Source: Propionibacteriaceae bacterium (GTDB taxonomy: Bacteria > Actinomycetota > Actinomycetes > Propionibacteriales > Propionibacteriaceae). Taken from it: a stretch of 64,000 nucleotides of DNA. Where the stretch lies: assembly GCA_031262485.1 (NCBI GenBank), contig JAISHO010000042.1:62001-126000 (forward strand), in the 5' to 3' direction. Position 1 is the stretch's first letter; each line of letters starts with the position of its first letter. A program made the translations under genes and the position numbers. A model generated the notes under the pieces. It made no database searches, had not been told where the DNA came from, and worked only from the letters and a program-made list of their open reading frames with translations. This document shows positions 52,629 through 63,700 of the stretch, in pieces.

Positions 52629-53789
52629 ATGCCCATCGCCGTCCGCACCGTTCCTCTCAGCGACTCGGTAGCCGACAGGATCAGGCAGATCGACCGGGCG
52701 GCGACGGCGGCCGACGGGCTCTCTCCGTTCAATGACACGGCACATCTTTATCTAGGGGCCCCCGGAGGGCGGGTGTTGGTCGCGGTGAATGACGATGGTG
52801 TCGTGGTGGGTGCGGCGATCGTCGTCGAGGGGGCAGCGCAGGTCGTCGTCGATCCGGCGTGGCGAAGGCGCGGAGCCGGGCGGGCTCTCGTGTCAACGCT
52901 TCGGCTGGGGGAAACGGGAGTGGAACCGGGTGAGACGAGCGCCTCGCCGATCGCGTCTGACAAGGTCGATTTGTGGAGCTTCGGAGATCATCCCGGCGCC
53001 CGGGCCTTGGCCGCGGAATTCGGATTGACGGCGGTGCGAGCCCTTCTCATCATGGAGCGCGACCTGATCGCCGATCCCCCCTCCCCCACGCCGGCACCCC
53101 CGGGCACGCTCATCCGCGAGTTCGAACCGGACGACCTCGACGCCGTCGTCGCGCTCAACGCGCTCGCCTTCCGCCATCATCCGGAGCAGGGGCAGTTGAC
53201 GATCGGGGATTTCGAGCAACGGATGATGACAGACTGGTTCGACCCGGACGGGCTGCTCCTCGCCGTCGACACCGCACCAGGAAACGACGATGTCGCCGCG
53301 GCTCAGCACAGGTTGGTTCGCGACGGACGTCTCCTCGGTTTCCATTGGACGAAGATCCACCCGGCCGACGAGCCTCGCCCCGCAACTCGGACCGCCTCGT
53401 CGCTCCAGACGCTCACGGATCCTGAGCGAGCCGCGGACACCACCGACTCGGAGTTCCCCCGAGACCTCGCCCTCTCCCCCAACGCCGACAATGGCCGGAT
53501 TCCCCGTACACCGACGCCCGGGAATGAAACCCGAGGGAGGCTGACCAGCGAGCCGACGCCATTCGGCGAGGTCTACGTGCTGGCCGTCGCGCCCGAGGCG
53601 GCCCATCACGGCTGGGGGCGACGCCTCCTGGAAAGAGGCTTAGACTATCTCGCAGGGCGGGAGGTCACCGAAGTCATCCTCTACGTCGAGGGCGATGAGG
53701 ACCGTGTCGTCTCTCTTTACCAGCGATCGGGTTTCCATGAGGTCCGGCGCGATCTTCGCTACGCTGCCACAAAGGAGGAAGGCTCATGA
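52629..53789 (+). CDS. mshD: mycothiol synthase
   Basis: MshD acetylates Cys-GlcN-Ins in the last step of mycothiol synthesis. Two tandem GNAT domains: the first with [20 protein letters not shown], then [19 protein letters not shown]; the second with GFHWTKIHP and [24 protein letters not shown]. About 70 Pro/Thr/Arg-rich residues are inserted after WTKIHP, before the strand FGEVYVL, which usual MshD proteins (about 300 residues) do not have. TAGTTT lies 6 nt before the ATG (leaderless). The stop overlaps the ppk start by 4 nt. Confidence 0.88.
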   Translation: MPIAVRTVPLSDSVADRIRQIDRAATAADGLSPFNDTAHLYLGAPGGRVLVAVNDDGVVVGAAIVVEGAAQVVVDPAWRRRGAGRALVSTLRLGETGVEPGETSASPIASDKVDLWSFGDHPGARALAAEFGLTAVRALLIMERDLIADPPSPTPAPPGTLIREFEPDDLDAVVALNALAFRHHPEQGQLTIGDFEQRMMTDWFDPDGLLLAVDTAPGNDDVAAAQHRLVRDGRLLGFHWTKIHPADEPRPATRTASSLQTLTDPERAADTTDSEFPRDLALSPNADNGRIPRTPTPGNETRGRLTSEPTPFGEVYVLAVAPEAAHHGWGRRLLERGLDYLAGREVTEVILYVEGDEDRVVSLYQRSGFHEVRRDLRYAATKEEGS

Positions 53790-56700
53790 GCAATTTTAGT
53801 GAAGGATCGGCCGGCGGAACGAACCCGGAACGGGCGACGCCACAGGGCGCAGGATCCGCCGACCAGTGGGCACGTCCCAGCGCCTTGGCCGACGATCTCT
53901 GGTTCACCCACGGCTCAGCGAGCGCCTATGAGGTCGCGGCGAACGCCCCGACCGGCGCCGGATCGCCTGACGACACCCTGCCGATCGTCCCGCTCGACCC
54001 GCCCGACCCCTCGCTCTTGCCTCCCGGGGTCACCCCGGACGATCCGGGTGATTGGGACGACCTCGACTTCTCCCCCGTCGGCCCCCCGGCGCATCCTCCC
54101 TTCACCCCGTTGACCCCGGCCCCCGTCCCCACTCCGACTCCTCCCCCGGCCTTCGAGCACCCCGCGACCACCGATCGTCTCCGGGGCATGGACACCGGGC
54201 TTCAGGCCTACCGCTCCACCGCACCGGGCGCCTCAGCCACCTCGTTCCTCACCGGCGGGGACGTCGTCTCGACGACGACACCGGGCGCCCCCGGTTTCGT
54301 GCCGGGCGCGATCCTCCCGCCCGAATCCCAGGCCAGCCCCGACATCGTCATCGTCGGCGACGAGGAGAAGACCGTCTGGGGAGCGCCCGAGGAATTCGAC
54401 GACACGATCGACCACACCCCGATCATCCATATCCCCGGCACACCTCTGCCCTTCTCCCCCACGACCGCCAGTTCGGGATCATCGCCGTCCGATCCCTCAC
54501 GTTTCATCGGCGCCGGCTCCTACACGCGCACCGACGACTACGATCCCGCCGACGACGAGAACGACGACACCCGAGATCGGCTCGATTTCGATCTCCCACC
54601 GGTGGCGGCCGACCTTCCGCCGGCTGTTGGTCTCGCCCCAGCCGATGGCCTTCCCCCGACTGTCGATCTCGCCCCAGCCGACGATCTTCCCCCAGCCGAC
54701 GATCTTCCCCAGGCCGACGATCTGCCGCTGCTCGTCGCCGAACCCGTGCCCGGGGTCGTTGACGGCGCACTCGCCTTCTCGGCCTCGCCCCGCCCGCACG
54801 ACGCGTCGACCCCGCCGGAAGCCGACTATGTGCCGGCCCCGCTTCCCCCATCCTCCGCCGCCACCCCGGCGGTCTCCTCGTCCACCCCGACCGATCTCGA
54901 CGCCCTTCCCGAAGCCGATTACGTCGTCTCCTCCTACCGCTCGGTGAGCGAGGAGGAACCGCCCGTCTCCGACGCGACCATCGAATTCGCGGCCCCCCGC
55001 CTCGGGCTGCCGCTCACCCCCGTCTCTCCGACGAGCGAACTCGACTACGTGCCGGAACCGGGGCTGTCGACCACCGAGGTGAACGCGCCGGCCTGGACCC
55101 TCGTCGACGCCACCGTGGCCTCAGATTCCAGCCCGGACGCCGCTCCCACCGCTTCCGAGGCGGATGAGACCCCGCACATGTGGACACCGGTGACCGCGCC
55201 AATGCCCCCGGACCTCGCCCTCTCAGCGATCTCGTCGGCTTCGGAAATCAGTCCGGATTCCCCGGAGACACCCTCCTCCGCTCCCACAGCTCTCCCCAGC
55301 ACGCCTGCGGACAGCCCGCTCGCCGAAGCCACGCTCGCCGACACCGCGATCGACGATCAGCCCGACGAAACCACCGTGGGCGTCTCGTTCCTCACCGGCT
55401 CGGACACGGCCACCAGCCCCGCCACCCCACACGGTGACGACGAAGCGGACGCGACCCTCCTCCGTGCTTCTGAATCCGGCCCATCGCCGGACGAAGACGA
55501 TTCCACGCTTGAATTCGTCGTTCCTCGTTCCCTCGACATCGCCCACCGCGCCGGATTCGACACCGCCTCCGAAGTGACGGCCACCGAAGCGACCGGCGCC
55601 ATCACGGCAGCGGGCATCGTCGGGGCCACCGCTGCGGCCCGGGCCTTCTCCCCCGCCACGGCCGATTCACCCCTCAGCGCCGCCACACCCGACGAACCGA
55701 GTGACAGCAGTTACCCTTCCAACGCCCTGTACGACGTCGCCGACCGACCGCGTCCGGCCGCCCGTGCCTTCGCCGATTCGGGCTCCCCCGCGTCGCCGGC
55801 CACCCCGGCGTGGGATCACAGCCCCGTCTCCTCGATCAGCACCGCCTCCCCGGTCACTCCCTCCTCACCGACCACTCCCGCCTCCCCGGCCACTCCCGCC
55901 TCACCGGCAACACCGTCCTCACCAGCCACCCCTTCTTCACCAGCCACCCCGGCGCCACTGGACGCTCCCATCACACCGGCCAGTCCCGTCACACCGGTCA
56001 CACTTGCCGCCCCGGACCCGGCCTCGTCGAGCGAAGACCTGGGATCTCTCACGACGGCCGACGATCTCGTCGCCAACGCCGTCATGACCGATGACGGCGA
56101 TCCCCTCCCGCCCATGAGCGCCGTGACACCCCTGACCTCACCCTCGCCGCACGTTCCACAGACCCCATCGGCTCCCGTGGCCCCGCCGGTCATCCCTCCG
56201 GCCGCCCCGCTGATCACACCGACGATCACTCCGGCCACACCGACGATCACTCCGGCCACGCCGATGACCCCGGCAGCCGTGGAGACGGTGGCCCCAGCCA
56301 GCGCACAGTCCGCCGCGCCAGACCTGCCGGGAGGAGAATCCATCTCCTCCGCCTACGAATCGGCCCTGAACAGCGCGTCGCAGGTCTCGGCCGCGGTCGA
56401 CGACGTGGAAGACATCGCCTTGCCGGATGATCGCTATTCCGATCGTGAGTTGTCCTGGCTCTCCTTCAACAATCGTGTCCTGGATTTGGCGAAGGATTCC
56501 CAGCGCGTCCCCTTGCTTGAGCGGGTCCGTTTCCTCGCCATCGTCTCCTCGAACCTCGACGAGTTCTTCATGGTGCGCGTCGCCGGCCTCAAACGGCGCA
56601 TGGACGCCGGTCTGGCCCTCCGGGGAACCTCGGGGCTCCTGCCGCGCGAACTGCACGACGCCATCCTCTCCTCGACCCGCGACCTCGTCGACGAACAATC

Positions 56701-58567
56701 CCGGGTCTTCCGCGAAGAGATCCGTCCCGGCTTGGCCGATGAGGGCATCGCCCTGTTGTCGTGGGACGATCTGACGAGCCGCGAACGCGCCCACCTCGAC
56801 GAACTCTTCGAAGAGCGCATCTTCCCCGTGCTGACGCCGCTGGCCGTCGACCCCTCGCACCCGTTCCCCTATATCTCGGGGCTCTCGCTCAACCTCGCCG
56901 TGCAACTGCGCAATCCCGACACTGGCGCGCGTCTCTTCGCCCGGGTCAAGGTGCCGAACGTGCTACCGCGCTTCATTCCCCTCATCGACGAGGGCCGTTA
57001 CGTCCTCCTCGAAGACGTCATCTCCGCCCACCTCGATTCGATCTTCACGGGAATGGACATCGTCCACGCCGCCGCTTTCCGCGTCACCCGCAACGAGGAT
57101 CTCGAGGTCGAGGAGGACGACGCCGAGAACATCCTCTTCGCCTTGGAGAAGGAACTCCTGCGCCGCAAGGTCGGGCGCCCGCCCGTCCGTCTCGAGGTCG
57201 CCCACAACATCGACCCCGACCTGCTCGACACCTTGGCCCATGAGCTCGACGTCACGATGCCGGAGGTCTTCTTCGTCGACGGGCCGCTCGATCTGACCGG
57301 CCTCACCACGATCGCCGACATCGACCGCGAGGATCTCAAATACGAGGCCTTCCTGCCGCGCACCAACCCGCAATTGGCCGAAGTCGAGACATCGCATCCG
57401 GCCGACCTCTTCGCCGCGCTCAAGAAACGCGACGTCCTCCTCCACCATCCTTATGATTCGTTCGCGACCTCGGTGCAACGCTTCATCGAACAAGCGGCGG
57501 CCGACCCGCAAGTCCTCGCCATCAAGCAAACCCTCTACCGCACCTCGGGCGACTCCCCCATCGTCGACGCCCTCATCGAGGCGGCCCAGGCCGGCAAGCA
57601 GGTCCTCGCCCTCGTCGAGATCAAAGCCCGCTTCGACGAACAGGCGAACATCGCTTGGGCCCGCAAGCTCGAGAAAGCCGGCGTCCACGTCGTCTACGGG
57701 CTCGTCGGCCTCAAGACCCACTGCAAACTCTCCCTCGTCATCCGCGACGAAGGCGACGGGCTGCGCCGTTACTGCCACATCGGCACCGGCAACTACAACC
57801 CGAAGACGGCCCGGCTCTACGAAGACATGGGGCTGTTAACGAGCAACCCCATCATCACCGACGACGTCGCCCGGCTCTTCAACCATCTCTCCGGAATGAC
57901 GGCGGAGAACCACTACCGCCGCCTCTACGTCTCCCCCCACGGCATCCGAGCCGGCCTGCTCGACATGATCGACAACGAGATCCGCATCCAGAAGGCGGGC
58001 GGCCAGGGCCGCGTGCGGATCAAGGTCAACTCGATCGTCGACGAGGCCACGATGGACGCTCTCTACCGGGCCAGCCAGGCCGGCGTCAAAGTCGACCTGT
58101 GGGTGCGCGGCATCTGCGCGCTGCGGGCCGGCATCCCTGGGCTGAGCGAGAACATCCGGGTCCGTTCGATCCTCGGTCGTTTCCTCGAGCATTCGCGCTT
58201 GTTCTGGTTCGACAACGACGGTCACCCCAGCGTCGGGCTCGGCTCGGCCGACCTCATGCACCGCAACCTCGACCGCCGCGTCGAGGTGATCGTCCAACTC
58301 GCCAACCCGGAGCACATCGCCCACATCGACGCCCTCTTCAACGAGGCCTTCGACGAGGGGACGGCCTCGTGGTGGCTCACCCCCGAGGGGTGGGAGCAGC
58401 GCACGACCGGCCCGGACGGCGAAGCCCTCACCGACATCCAGGCCCACCTCATCCAGATGTCGCGTCGGCGCAGCGTGTGGGGAGCCGGGGCCGTCACCGA
58501 TGAGACGGGCGTGCACAATTTCGCCGAACTGAGAGCCACGCTCGAGCGGAGCGAGGGGCGTTCATGA
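53786..58567 (+). CDS. ppk: polyphosphate kinase 1 with very long N-terminal extension
   Basis: PPK1 makes polyphosphate from ATP. The catalytic part spans about residues 882-1590: [43 protein letters not shown], the phosphohistidine site [18 protein letters not shown] (His about 1331) and [13 protein letters not shown] (His about 1469). The first ~880 residues are low-complexity, rich in Pro, Asp, Ser and Thr, with short repeats ([13 protein letters not shown] near 290; SPATP units near 700). Usual PPK1 is about 700 residues. ATG 53786 follows AGGAGGAAGG and overlaps mshD; the frame is continuous, so the extension is really encoded. Confidence 0.93.
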   Translation: MSNFSEGSAGGTNPERATPQGAGSADQWARPSALADDLWFTHGSASAYEVAANAPTGAGSPDDTLPIVPLDPPDPSLLPPGVTPDDPGDWDDLDFSPVGPPAHPPFTPLTPAPVPTPTPPPAFEHPATTDRLRGMDTGLQAYRSTAPGASATSFLTGGDVVSTTTPGAPGFVPGAILPPESQASPDIVIVGDEEKTVWGAPEEFDDTIDHTPIIHIPGTPLPFSPTTASSGSSPSDPSRFIGAGSYTRTDDYDPADDENDDTRDRLDFDLPPVAADLPPAVGLAPADGLPPTVDLAPADDLPPADDLPQADDLPLLVAEPVPGVVDGALAFSASPRPHDASTPPEADYVPAPLPPSSAATPAVSSSTPTDLDALPEADYVVSSYRSVSEEEPPVSDATIEFAAPRLGLPLTPVSPTSELDYVPEPGLSTTEVNAPAWTLVDATVASDSSPDAAPTASEADETPHMWTPVTAPMPPDLALSAISSASEISPDSPETPSSAPTALPSTPADSPLAEATLADTAIDDQPDETTVGVSFLTGSDTATSPATPHGDDEADATLLRASESGPSPDEDDSTLEFVVPRSLDIAHRAGFDTASEVTATEATGAITAAGIVGATAAARAFSPATADSPLSAATPDEPSDSSYPSNALYDVADRPRPAARAFADSGSPASPATPAWDHSPVSSISTASPVTPSSPTTPASPATPASPATPSSPATPSSPATPAPLDAPITPASPVTPVTLAAPDPASSSEDLGSLTTADDLVANAVMTDDGDPLPPMSAVTPLTSPSPHVPQTPSAPVAPPVIPPAAPLITPTITPATPTITPATPMTPAAVETVAPASAQSAAPDLPGGESISSAYESALNSASQVSAAVDDVEDIALPDDRYSDRELSWLSFNNRVLDLAKDSQRVPLLERVRFLAIVSSNLDEFFMVRVAGLKRRMDAGLALRGTSGLLPRELHDAILSSTRDLVDEQSRVFREEIRPGLADEGIALLSWDDLTSRERAHLDELFEERIFPVLTPLAVDPSHPFPYISGLSLNLAVQLRNPDTGARLFARVKVPNVLPRFIPLIDEGRYVLLEDVISAHLDSIFTGMDIVHAAAFRVTRNEDLEVEEDDAENILFALEKELLRRKVGRPPVRLEVAHNIDPDLLDTLAHELDVTMPEVFFVDGPLDLTGLTTIADIDREDLKYEAFLPRTNPQLAEVETSHPADLFAALKKRDVLLHHPYDSFATSVQRFIEQAAADPQVLAIKQTLYRTSGDSPIVDALIEAAQAGKQVLALVEIKARFDEQANIAWARKLEKAGVHVVYGLVGLKTHCKLSLVIRDEGDGLRRYCHIGTGNYNPKTARLYEDMGLLTSNPIITDDVARLFNHLSGMTAENHYRRLYVSPHGIRAGLLDMIDNEIRIQKAGGQGRVRIKVNSIVDEATMDALYRASQAGVKVDLWVRGICALRAGIPGLSENIRVRSILGRFLEHSRLFWFDNDGHPSVGLGSADLMHRNLDRRVEVIVQLANPEHIAHIDALFNEAFDEGTASWWLTPEGWEQRTTGPDGEALTDIQAHLIQMSRRRSVWGAGAVTDETGVHNFAELRATLERSEGRS

Positions 58568-59466
58568 AACCCACGCTGCCGGATCGTCCGATTTGGGCCG
58601 CCGGGGCGGTCGTCCTGCGCGGGGCGGGCAAACGGCGCGAAGTCGTCCTCGTCCACCGGCCGCTCTACGACGATTGGGTCATCCCCAAGGGGAAAGCCGA
58701 ACCGGGCGAATTGCTCGTGCGCACCGCGGTGCGCGAGGTGAGCGAGGAGTCGGCTGTCGTCATTCGGCTCGGGGCCCCGCTCGAACCGATCCGTTACCCC
58801 ATCAACAGCGGAACGAAGATCGTCATGCACTGGGTCGGCGTGCCCCAGCGGGTGCGCAAACACAAACCGGACGACGAAGTCGACGACGTCGCCTGGGTGC
58901 GGGTCGACGAAGCGCTCAAGCGGATCTCCTACGCCGACGAGCGCACCGTCCTCGAAGAGGCGATGTCGCTGCCGGAGACGACCCCGTTCATCATCGTCCG
59001 CCACGCCAAAGCCGTCCGCCACGACGAATGGCCCAAGGACGACGCCAAGCGCCCGCTCGATCACCGCGGCCGCAAGCAGCTCAAATACCTCAACCAGATC
59101 CTGCGCGCCTACGACGCCCGCAGCCTCATCGCCAGTTCCGCCACGCGGTGCCAGCAGACGCTCGCCACCTACGCCAAACGGGAGGAGCTGACCGTCAAAC
59201 CGGTGTCGCTGTTGAGCGAGGAGATCGGCGGCGCCAACCCGGCCGGTGTCAAACGCTATATGCGCGGACTGGCCGAGAAGACGGTCCGCACCCGGGTTCC
59301 GACGGTCGTGTGCGGGCATCGCCCGGTGCTGCCGGCGATGCTCGACGCTCTCGGCCTCGACGAGCGGCCGCTTTCGACGGCGGCCTGCGCCATCGCCCAC
59401 CTCGATCACCAAGGGAAAGTCGTGCGGGCGGAATGGCACGAGTCGCTCCGCGTCAAAGGAAAGTGA
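58564..59466 (+). CDS. mutT1: MutT1-like Nudix hydrolase fused to a histidine phosphatase
   Basis: A 300-residue two-domain enzyme, as in mycobacterial MutT1, which clears 8-oxo-dGTP and diadenosine polyphosphates. The Nudix box is [23 protein letters not shown]; the position that is usually Gly near its end is Ala. The C-terminal SixA-like phosphatase has [12 protein letters not shown] and [14 protein letters not shown] 58564 overlaps the ppk stop by 4 nt, giving the operon mshD-ppk-mutT1. Confidence 0.9.
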   Translation: MKPTLPDRPIWAAGAVVLRGAGKRREVVLVHRPLYDDWVIPKGKAEPGELLVRTAVREVSEESAVVIRLGAPLEPIRYPINSGTKIVMHWVGVPQRVRKHKPDDEVDDVAWVRVDEALKRISYADERTVLEEAMSLPETTPFIIVRHAKAVRHDEWPKDDAKRPLDHRGRKQLKYLNQILRAYDARSLIASSATRCQQTLATYAKREELTVKPVSLLSEEIGGANPAGVKRYMRGLAEKTVRTRVPTVVCGHRPVLPAMLDALGLDERPLSTAACAIAHLDHQGKVVRAEWHESLRVKGK

Positions 59467-59573
59467 GGTTGGCTGCCCTCCGCTGAGGCGATCATCCGAC
59501 TTCACAAGAAAATAAACTTATTTCCGTGCTGTCTTCTCAGCTCAGCGGGCTTCGACCTGCCAGAATGAGCGAC

Positions 59574-60617
59574 ATGGTCAGCCCCTCCGATTCTCCAACC
59601 CGGCAGCGGACCAGCGCTCCACCGCGTCCTCGCCGGGCCTCGCGCGACGAAGCCGTGCCGTCCGCGACGATCGGCGCGACCGCCGTGGCTCCTCCCTCCG
59701 TGACAGCCACGGCGCGCCCCAGCGCTCCCTCCGCCTCCGCCTGGGTCACGACGGCCCGCGCCACTTCGGGCGACGGCTCGAACCATGCCTTGGCCACCGA
59801 GCCCCCCGTCTCCTCGCGTCGCCAGCGGATGACCCGCAAGTCTCGCCCCCGCGTGCTCACCCTCACCCTCCTCAAACCGGGCTTCACCTACCCGAAAGGG
59901 ACAATCCCCACGGTGACGATCGATGGGCACGAGGATCTCTACGAGTGGGGCACCCACGAGATCCCGATTCGGGTCAAGCACCCCACCGTCATCGACTGCG
60001 TCGTCCCCGAGCCCCGGGCGGTCGGGCGGGCCCGCTTCGTCGTCCCCGAAGGTCGCTCCGATGTCTCCCTCGACTATGTCGCGCCCTATTGGGCCGTCTT
60101 CCCCGGGCGGATCGGCGCCGCCGGTTCCGTCGACGCGGCCGGGCGTCTCGTGACGGTCGCGATGTGGGCCTGGATCGTCATCATGGCCGGATGGGCCCTG
60201 CTCGCCTTCATCTTCGTCGGCGCCGGGGCCAGGCCGATCTCCGAACAACTCTTCGTCGGCATCGGAGTGGGCGCGATGGTGCTCGGAGCCGGTGTCGCCC
60301 TCCTCCTGTGGATCGCCGGCTCGATGCGCATCCGTCGTGAGACGGCTCAGGCGAGAGCCGAAGCGGCGACGCGACGATCGAACGACCAACGGCGAGAAGC
60401 CTCCTCCTCACGTTCCCAGGAATCGCCCCGGGGAACCACCAGAGCCTCCTCGGGGAGCGCGGCCCACACCGACTACGACCGTCCGGCACGGGCCCGGCGC
60501 CAGCCCCCCGCTCTCAGCGAAGAGAACCACTCCACGTTCACGTCAGCGCCCACCGAGCCCCGGGCGCGTCGGGGAATCCCCGAATATCAACAAAATGTCT
60601 CATCTTCATGGAGATAG
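59574..60617 (+). CDS. membrane protein of unknown function
   Basis: A 347-residue protein not recognised. The N-terminal 85 residues are Ser/Pro/Ala-rich and disordered; a small beta domain follows (LTLTLLKPGFTYPKGTIPTVTIDGHEDLYEWG, later VIDCVVPEPR). Two transmembrane helices lie at about residues 195-220 and 228-248. The C-terminal 90 residues are again polar and Arg/Ser-rich. Start uncertain between ATG 59565 and 59574; I chose 59574, before which CAGAAT stands 7 nt upstream. Confidence 0.7.
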   Translation: MVSPSDSPTRQRTSAPPRPRRASRDEAVPSATIGATAVAPPSVTATARPSAPSASAWVTTARATSGDGSNHALATEPPVSSRRQRMTRKSRPRVLTLTLLKPGFTYPKGTIPTVTIDGHEDLYEWGTHEIPIRVKHPTVIDCVVPEPRAVGRARFVVPEGRSDVSLDYVAPYWAVFPGRIGAAGSVDAAGRLVTVAMWAWIVIMAGWALLAFIFVGAGARPISEQLFVGIGVGAMVLGAGVALLLWIAGSMRIRRETAQARAEAATRRSNDQRREASSSRSQESPRGTTRASSGSAAHTDYDRPARARRQPPALSEENHSTFTSAPTEPRARRGIPEYQQNVSSSWR

Positions 60618-60657
60618 TTGAGAATGTGACGAAGATCGCGTACTCTCAATAATGTAT

Positions 60658-60707
60658 ACACTTTGCGTCGAAGTGTGACCTTTTCACTGTGGGGGTGAAG
60701 GGGTCAC
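60658..60707 (+). promoter_or_regulatory. inverted repeats upstream of the surface-protein gene
   Basis: Two adjacent dyads: ACACTT/AAGTGT around a 7-nt centre (60658-60676), and GTGACC/GGTCAC with inner TTCAC/GTGAA (60675-60707). They overlap by 2 nt and stand 67 nt before the ATG, so an operator for a dimeric regulator or a terminator of the upstream gene are both possible. A third GAGAT/ATCTC pair follows near 60729-60743. Confidence 0.5.
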
Positions 60708-60773
60708 TTCTTCGTCAGCATGAGAGAGGAGATCCGGCATCTCGCCGTGCGATCTCATCTATGGGGGGTAGTT

Positions 60774-63700
60774 ATGGTGTTCAACCATTCGTTCACGCCT
60801 GCGCGCCGTTCGGCGGAGCCGACCACGCGAGGAGGCGCCGTCACCGAAGCGCTCAAGAAACGTTTCCCAGCGGGGAGAAGACGAGTGCTCACCGGGGGGG
60901 TGACTGGCGCCTTCGTCGTCGCCACAATCGCCGGCATGGTCGCTCCCATCATCGGCGCCCAAGCGGCCGCCACCGACCGGGCGGAGGCCGAAGGGCGGTT
61001 CATCGCGGGCACGATCTTCGGCAATGAGCTCGACTCCGTCGTCGAGTTCGCCGGCGCCAAGGCGGAGAACCCGTCGGGGCAGTATCCCGTCGTCGTCAGT
61101 CCGCTGGCGGCCGAGGTCATCGGCTCGCTGACGCTCTCCTATGACGCTGGGGCCAGCCTGTTCGGCGACCGCGGTCTGCTGCAGATCGGCTCGGTCAACC
61201 AGTACGCCGCGGCCAACGACGACGGGACGGCGATGGCCGCCTCCGGCTCGGTCTCCGACACCGGCGCCATCATCACGAGCGCCGAGTCCTCGCAGTACCC
61301 CTCCTCGCTGCGCATCGACCTGTCAGCTCTCGTCGGCGACTCGATCGCCTCGGTCATCGGCGACTTCGACCTCGTCTTCAACGGGGTCGCCGCCACCGCC
61401 CAGGCCGCGCCGAACCAGGCGCCGGTGGGCGATTACCACGTCAACGAAGCGAAAATGATGCTGCAGGCTCCCGTCGTGGCGGCGATCACGAGCGGGGTCG
61501 ACGAATACATCGTCCCGCTCGTCGACGGCACCATCAACGGACTGGTCGGCCCCGAGGGCACGATCTCGCGCACGCTCAACACGTTGGAGGTGCTGAATCC
61601 GGTCCTCCAGTTCGCCGGACAGGAGATCGAGGTCAACACCTCCTTCGAGGTCGACTTGGCCGGGGCCATGGCGCCGCTGTTGACCAATTCGTACGGCCAA
61701 GAGGGCGTCATCGTCAATCTCGCCGACGGCTACGTCTACATCGACATGGCACGTTTCTTCGGGGAGAACGGACTCAACGATCTGCCCGTCAACAGTGAGC
61801 TCATCAGTTCGACGACGATCAACGCCATCCTCCAAGGTCTGACGTCGGCCATGGACGACCTCAACGCCGCCTTCTCCAACGCTGTGCGCACCGCTCTTGA
61901 GAGCGCGTATCTGACGATCCAGGGCGGATTCACCACCCCGCTAGGCGGGTTCACCATGAACTTCGAGGGCACCGTCCTCGAATTCCTCGACGGCACCGTG
62001 CCCGAGGAACGGGCTTTAGTCTCGGCCAACTTCATCGGGATCTCGATGGATTTCTCCGTCGCCGACTTCATCGCCCCGATCGGCGACCTGCTGTGGGACG
62101 CCTTCTTCTCCGAGACGAGCCTGTACGCCACCGTCAACCAGTCGATTCTGCAGAACATCACCGGGCCGGTCATCTCGGTGCTCAGCCCCGTCTTCAGCGG
62201 GCTGAGCGAGTTGATCTCGGTGCGGATCAACGTGCAGGAGCCGGCCCCGGCGCTGCCGAACCAGGCCTTCACCCAGCGCGCCATGCAGATCACCTTCCTC
62301 GAGGTGGGCGGTTCGACCGGCGCCGGGAGGCTCGACCTGGCTTCGGCGACGGTGCGCACCGCCTCGCCCGACACGACGCCGCCGGACCCTCCGATCGTCG
62401 ACCCGACCAACGGCCGGGTCGTCACGGGCACCGCCGAGCCGGGCGCGATCATCGGCGTCCTCAATGAGAGCAACGTGATCCTGTGTGAGACGATCGCCGA
62501 TCCCACGACCGGCGCGTTCACCTGCACTCCTTCGCCGGTTCCGGGCAACGGCACCGCGATCTATGTCGTCGCGGTCGACCAAGCGGCCAACATGTCCGCT
62601 CCGACGCCGGTCATCATCTCGTCGAACCCGCCGCCGGCCCCGGTCGTCAACCCGTCGAACGGGACTGTCGTCTCCGGGACCGTCAAGGCCGGGTTGGCCG
62701 CCGTCCTCGTCATGAACACGAACGGCGATCTGCTCTGCCAGATCGCTCCCAACCGAGACGGCAGCTTCGCCTGCGAGACGTCGCAACCGATGGCCGACGG
62801 TGAGGTGGGCTACGTCGTCGCCGCCGATTCACGCAGCAACATGTCTCCGTTCACGCCGTTCATCGTCGACGCGGTCGCTCCGGCGGCGCCGGTCGCCGGC
62901 CCGTCGAACGGGCTCGCCGTCGTCGGAACCGCTGAGCCTGGCTCCACCATCGCCGTCGTCGACGCGACCGGCGAGGTGCTCCTGGGCCAAGGGCAGGCCG
63001 ACCCGTCGACGGGCGCCTTCGCCATCGCTTTGTCGCCCGCTCAAGCCGACGGCGCGACGATCCACATCGGCGCGATCGACGCGGCGAGCAACGTGTCGGC
63101 GCTCACACCGGTCGTCGTCGACGCCGCTCCGCCGTCGACTCCCGTGGTCGATCCGACCAACGGGCTGACCGTCACCGGCGTGGCCGAACCCGGCTCGACC
63201 GTCGCCGTGCTCGACGAGACCGGCGCGACGATGCTGTGCCAGACCACGGCCAACACGACGACGGGAGCTTTCACCTGCGTGCCCATGCCGCGCCCGGCCG
63301 ATGGCGCGACGCTCCTCGTCGTCGCCTTCGACCGCTCGGAGAACCTCTCGCAGCCGGCGGCGGTCGTCGTCGACTCTCAGGCTCCGCAGCCGCCCGTCCT
63401 CGATCCCTCGAACGGCTCCGTCATCACCGGCGTGGCCGAGGCGGGATCGAGCGTGACGATCAGCGACTCCAACGGCGCCACGTTGTGCCAGACGACCGCT
63501 GACGCCACCACCGGCGCCTTCTCCTGCCCGCCGTCGCCGGCGCCCGGCCACGGCACGACCATCCGGGCGATCGCCACCGATCCGGTCGGCAACACCTCAA
63601 GCGCTGGCAGTGTCGTCATCGACGCGCAAGCGCCCACGGTTCCCACCACGGAGCCTTCGAACGGCACGGCGATCCTCGGCGTGGCCGAACCCGGCTCCAC

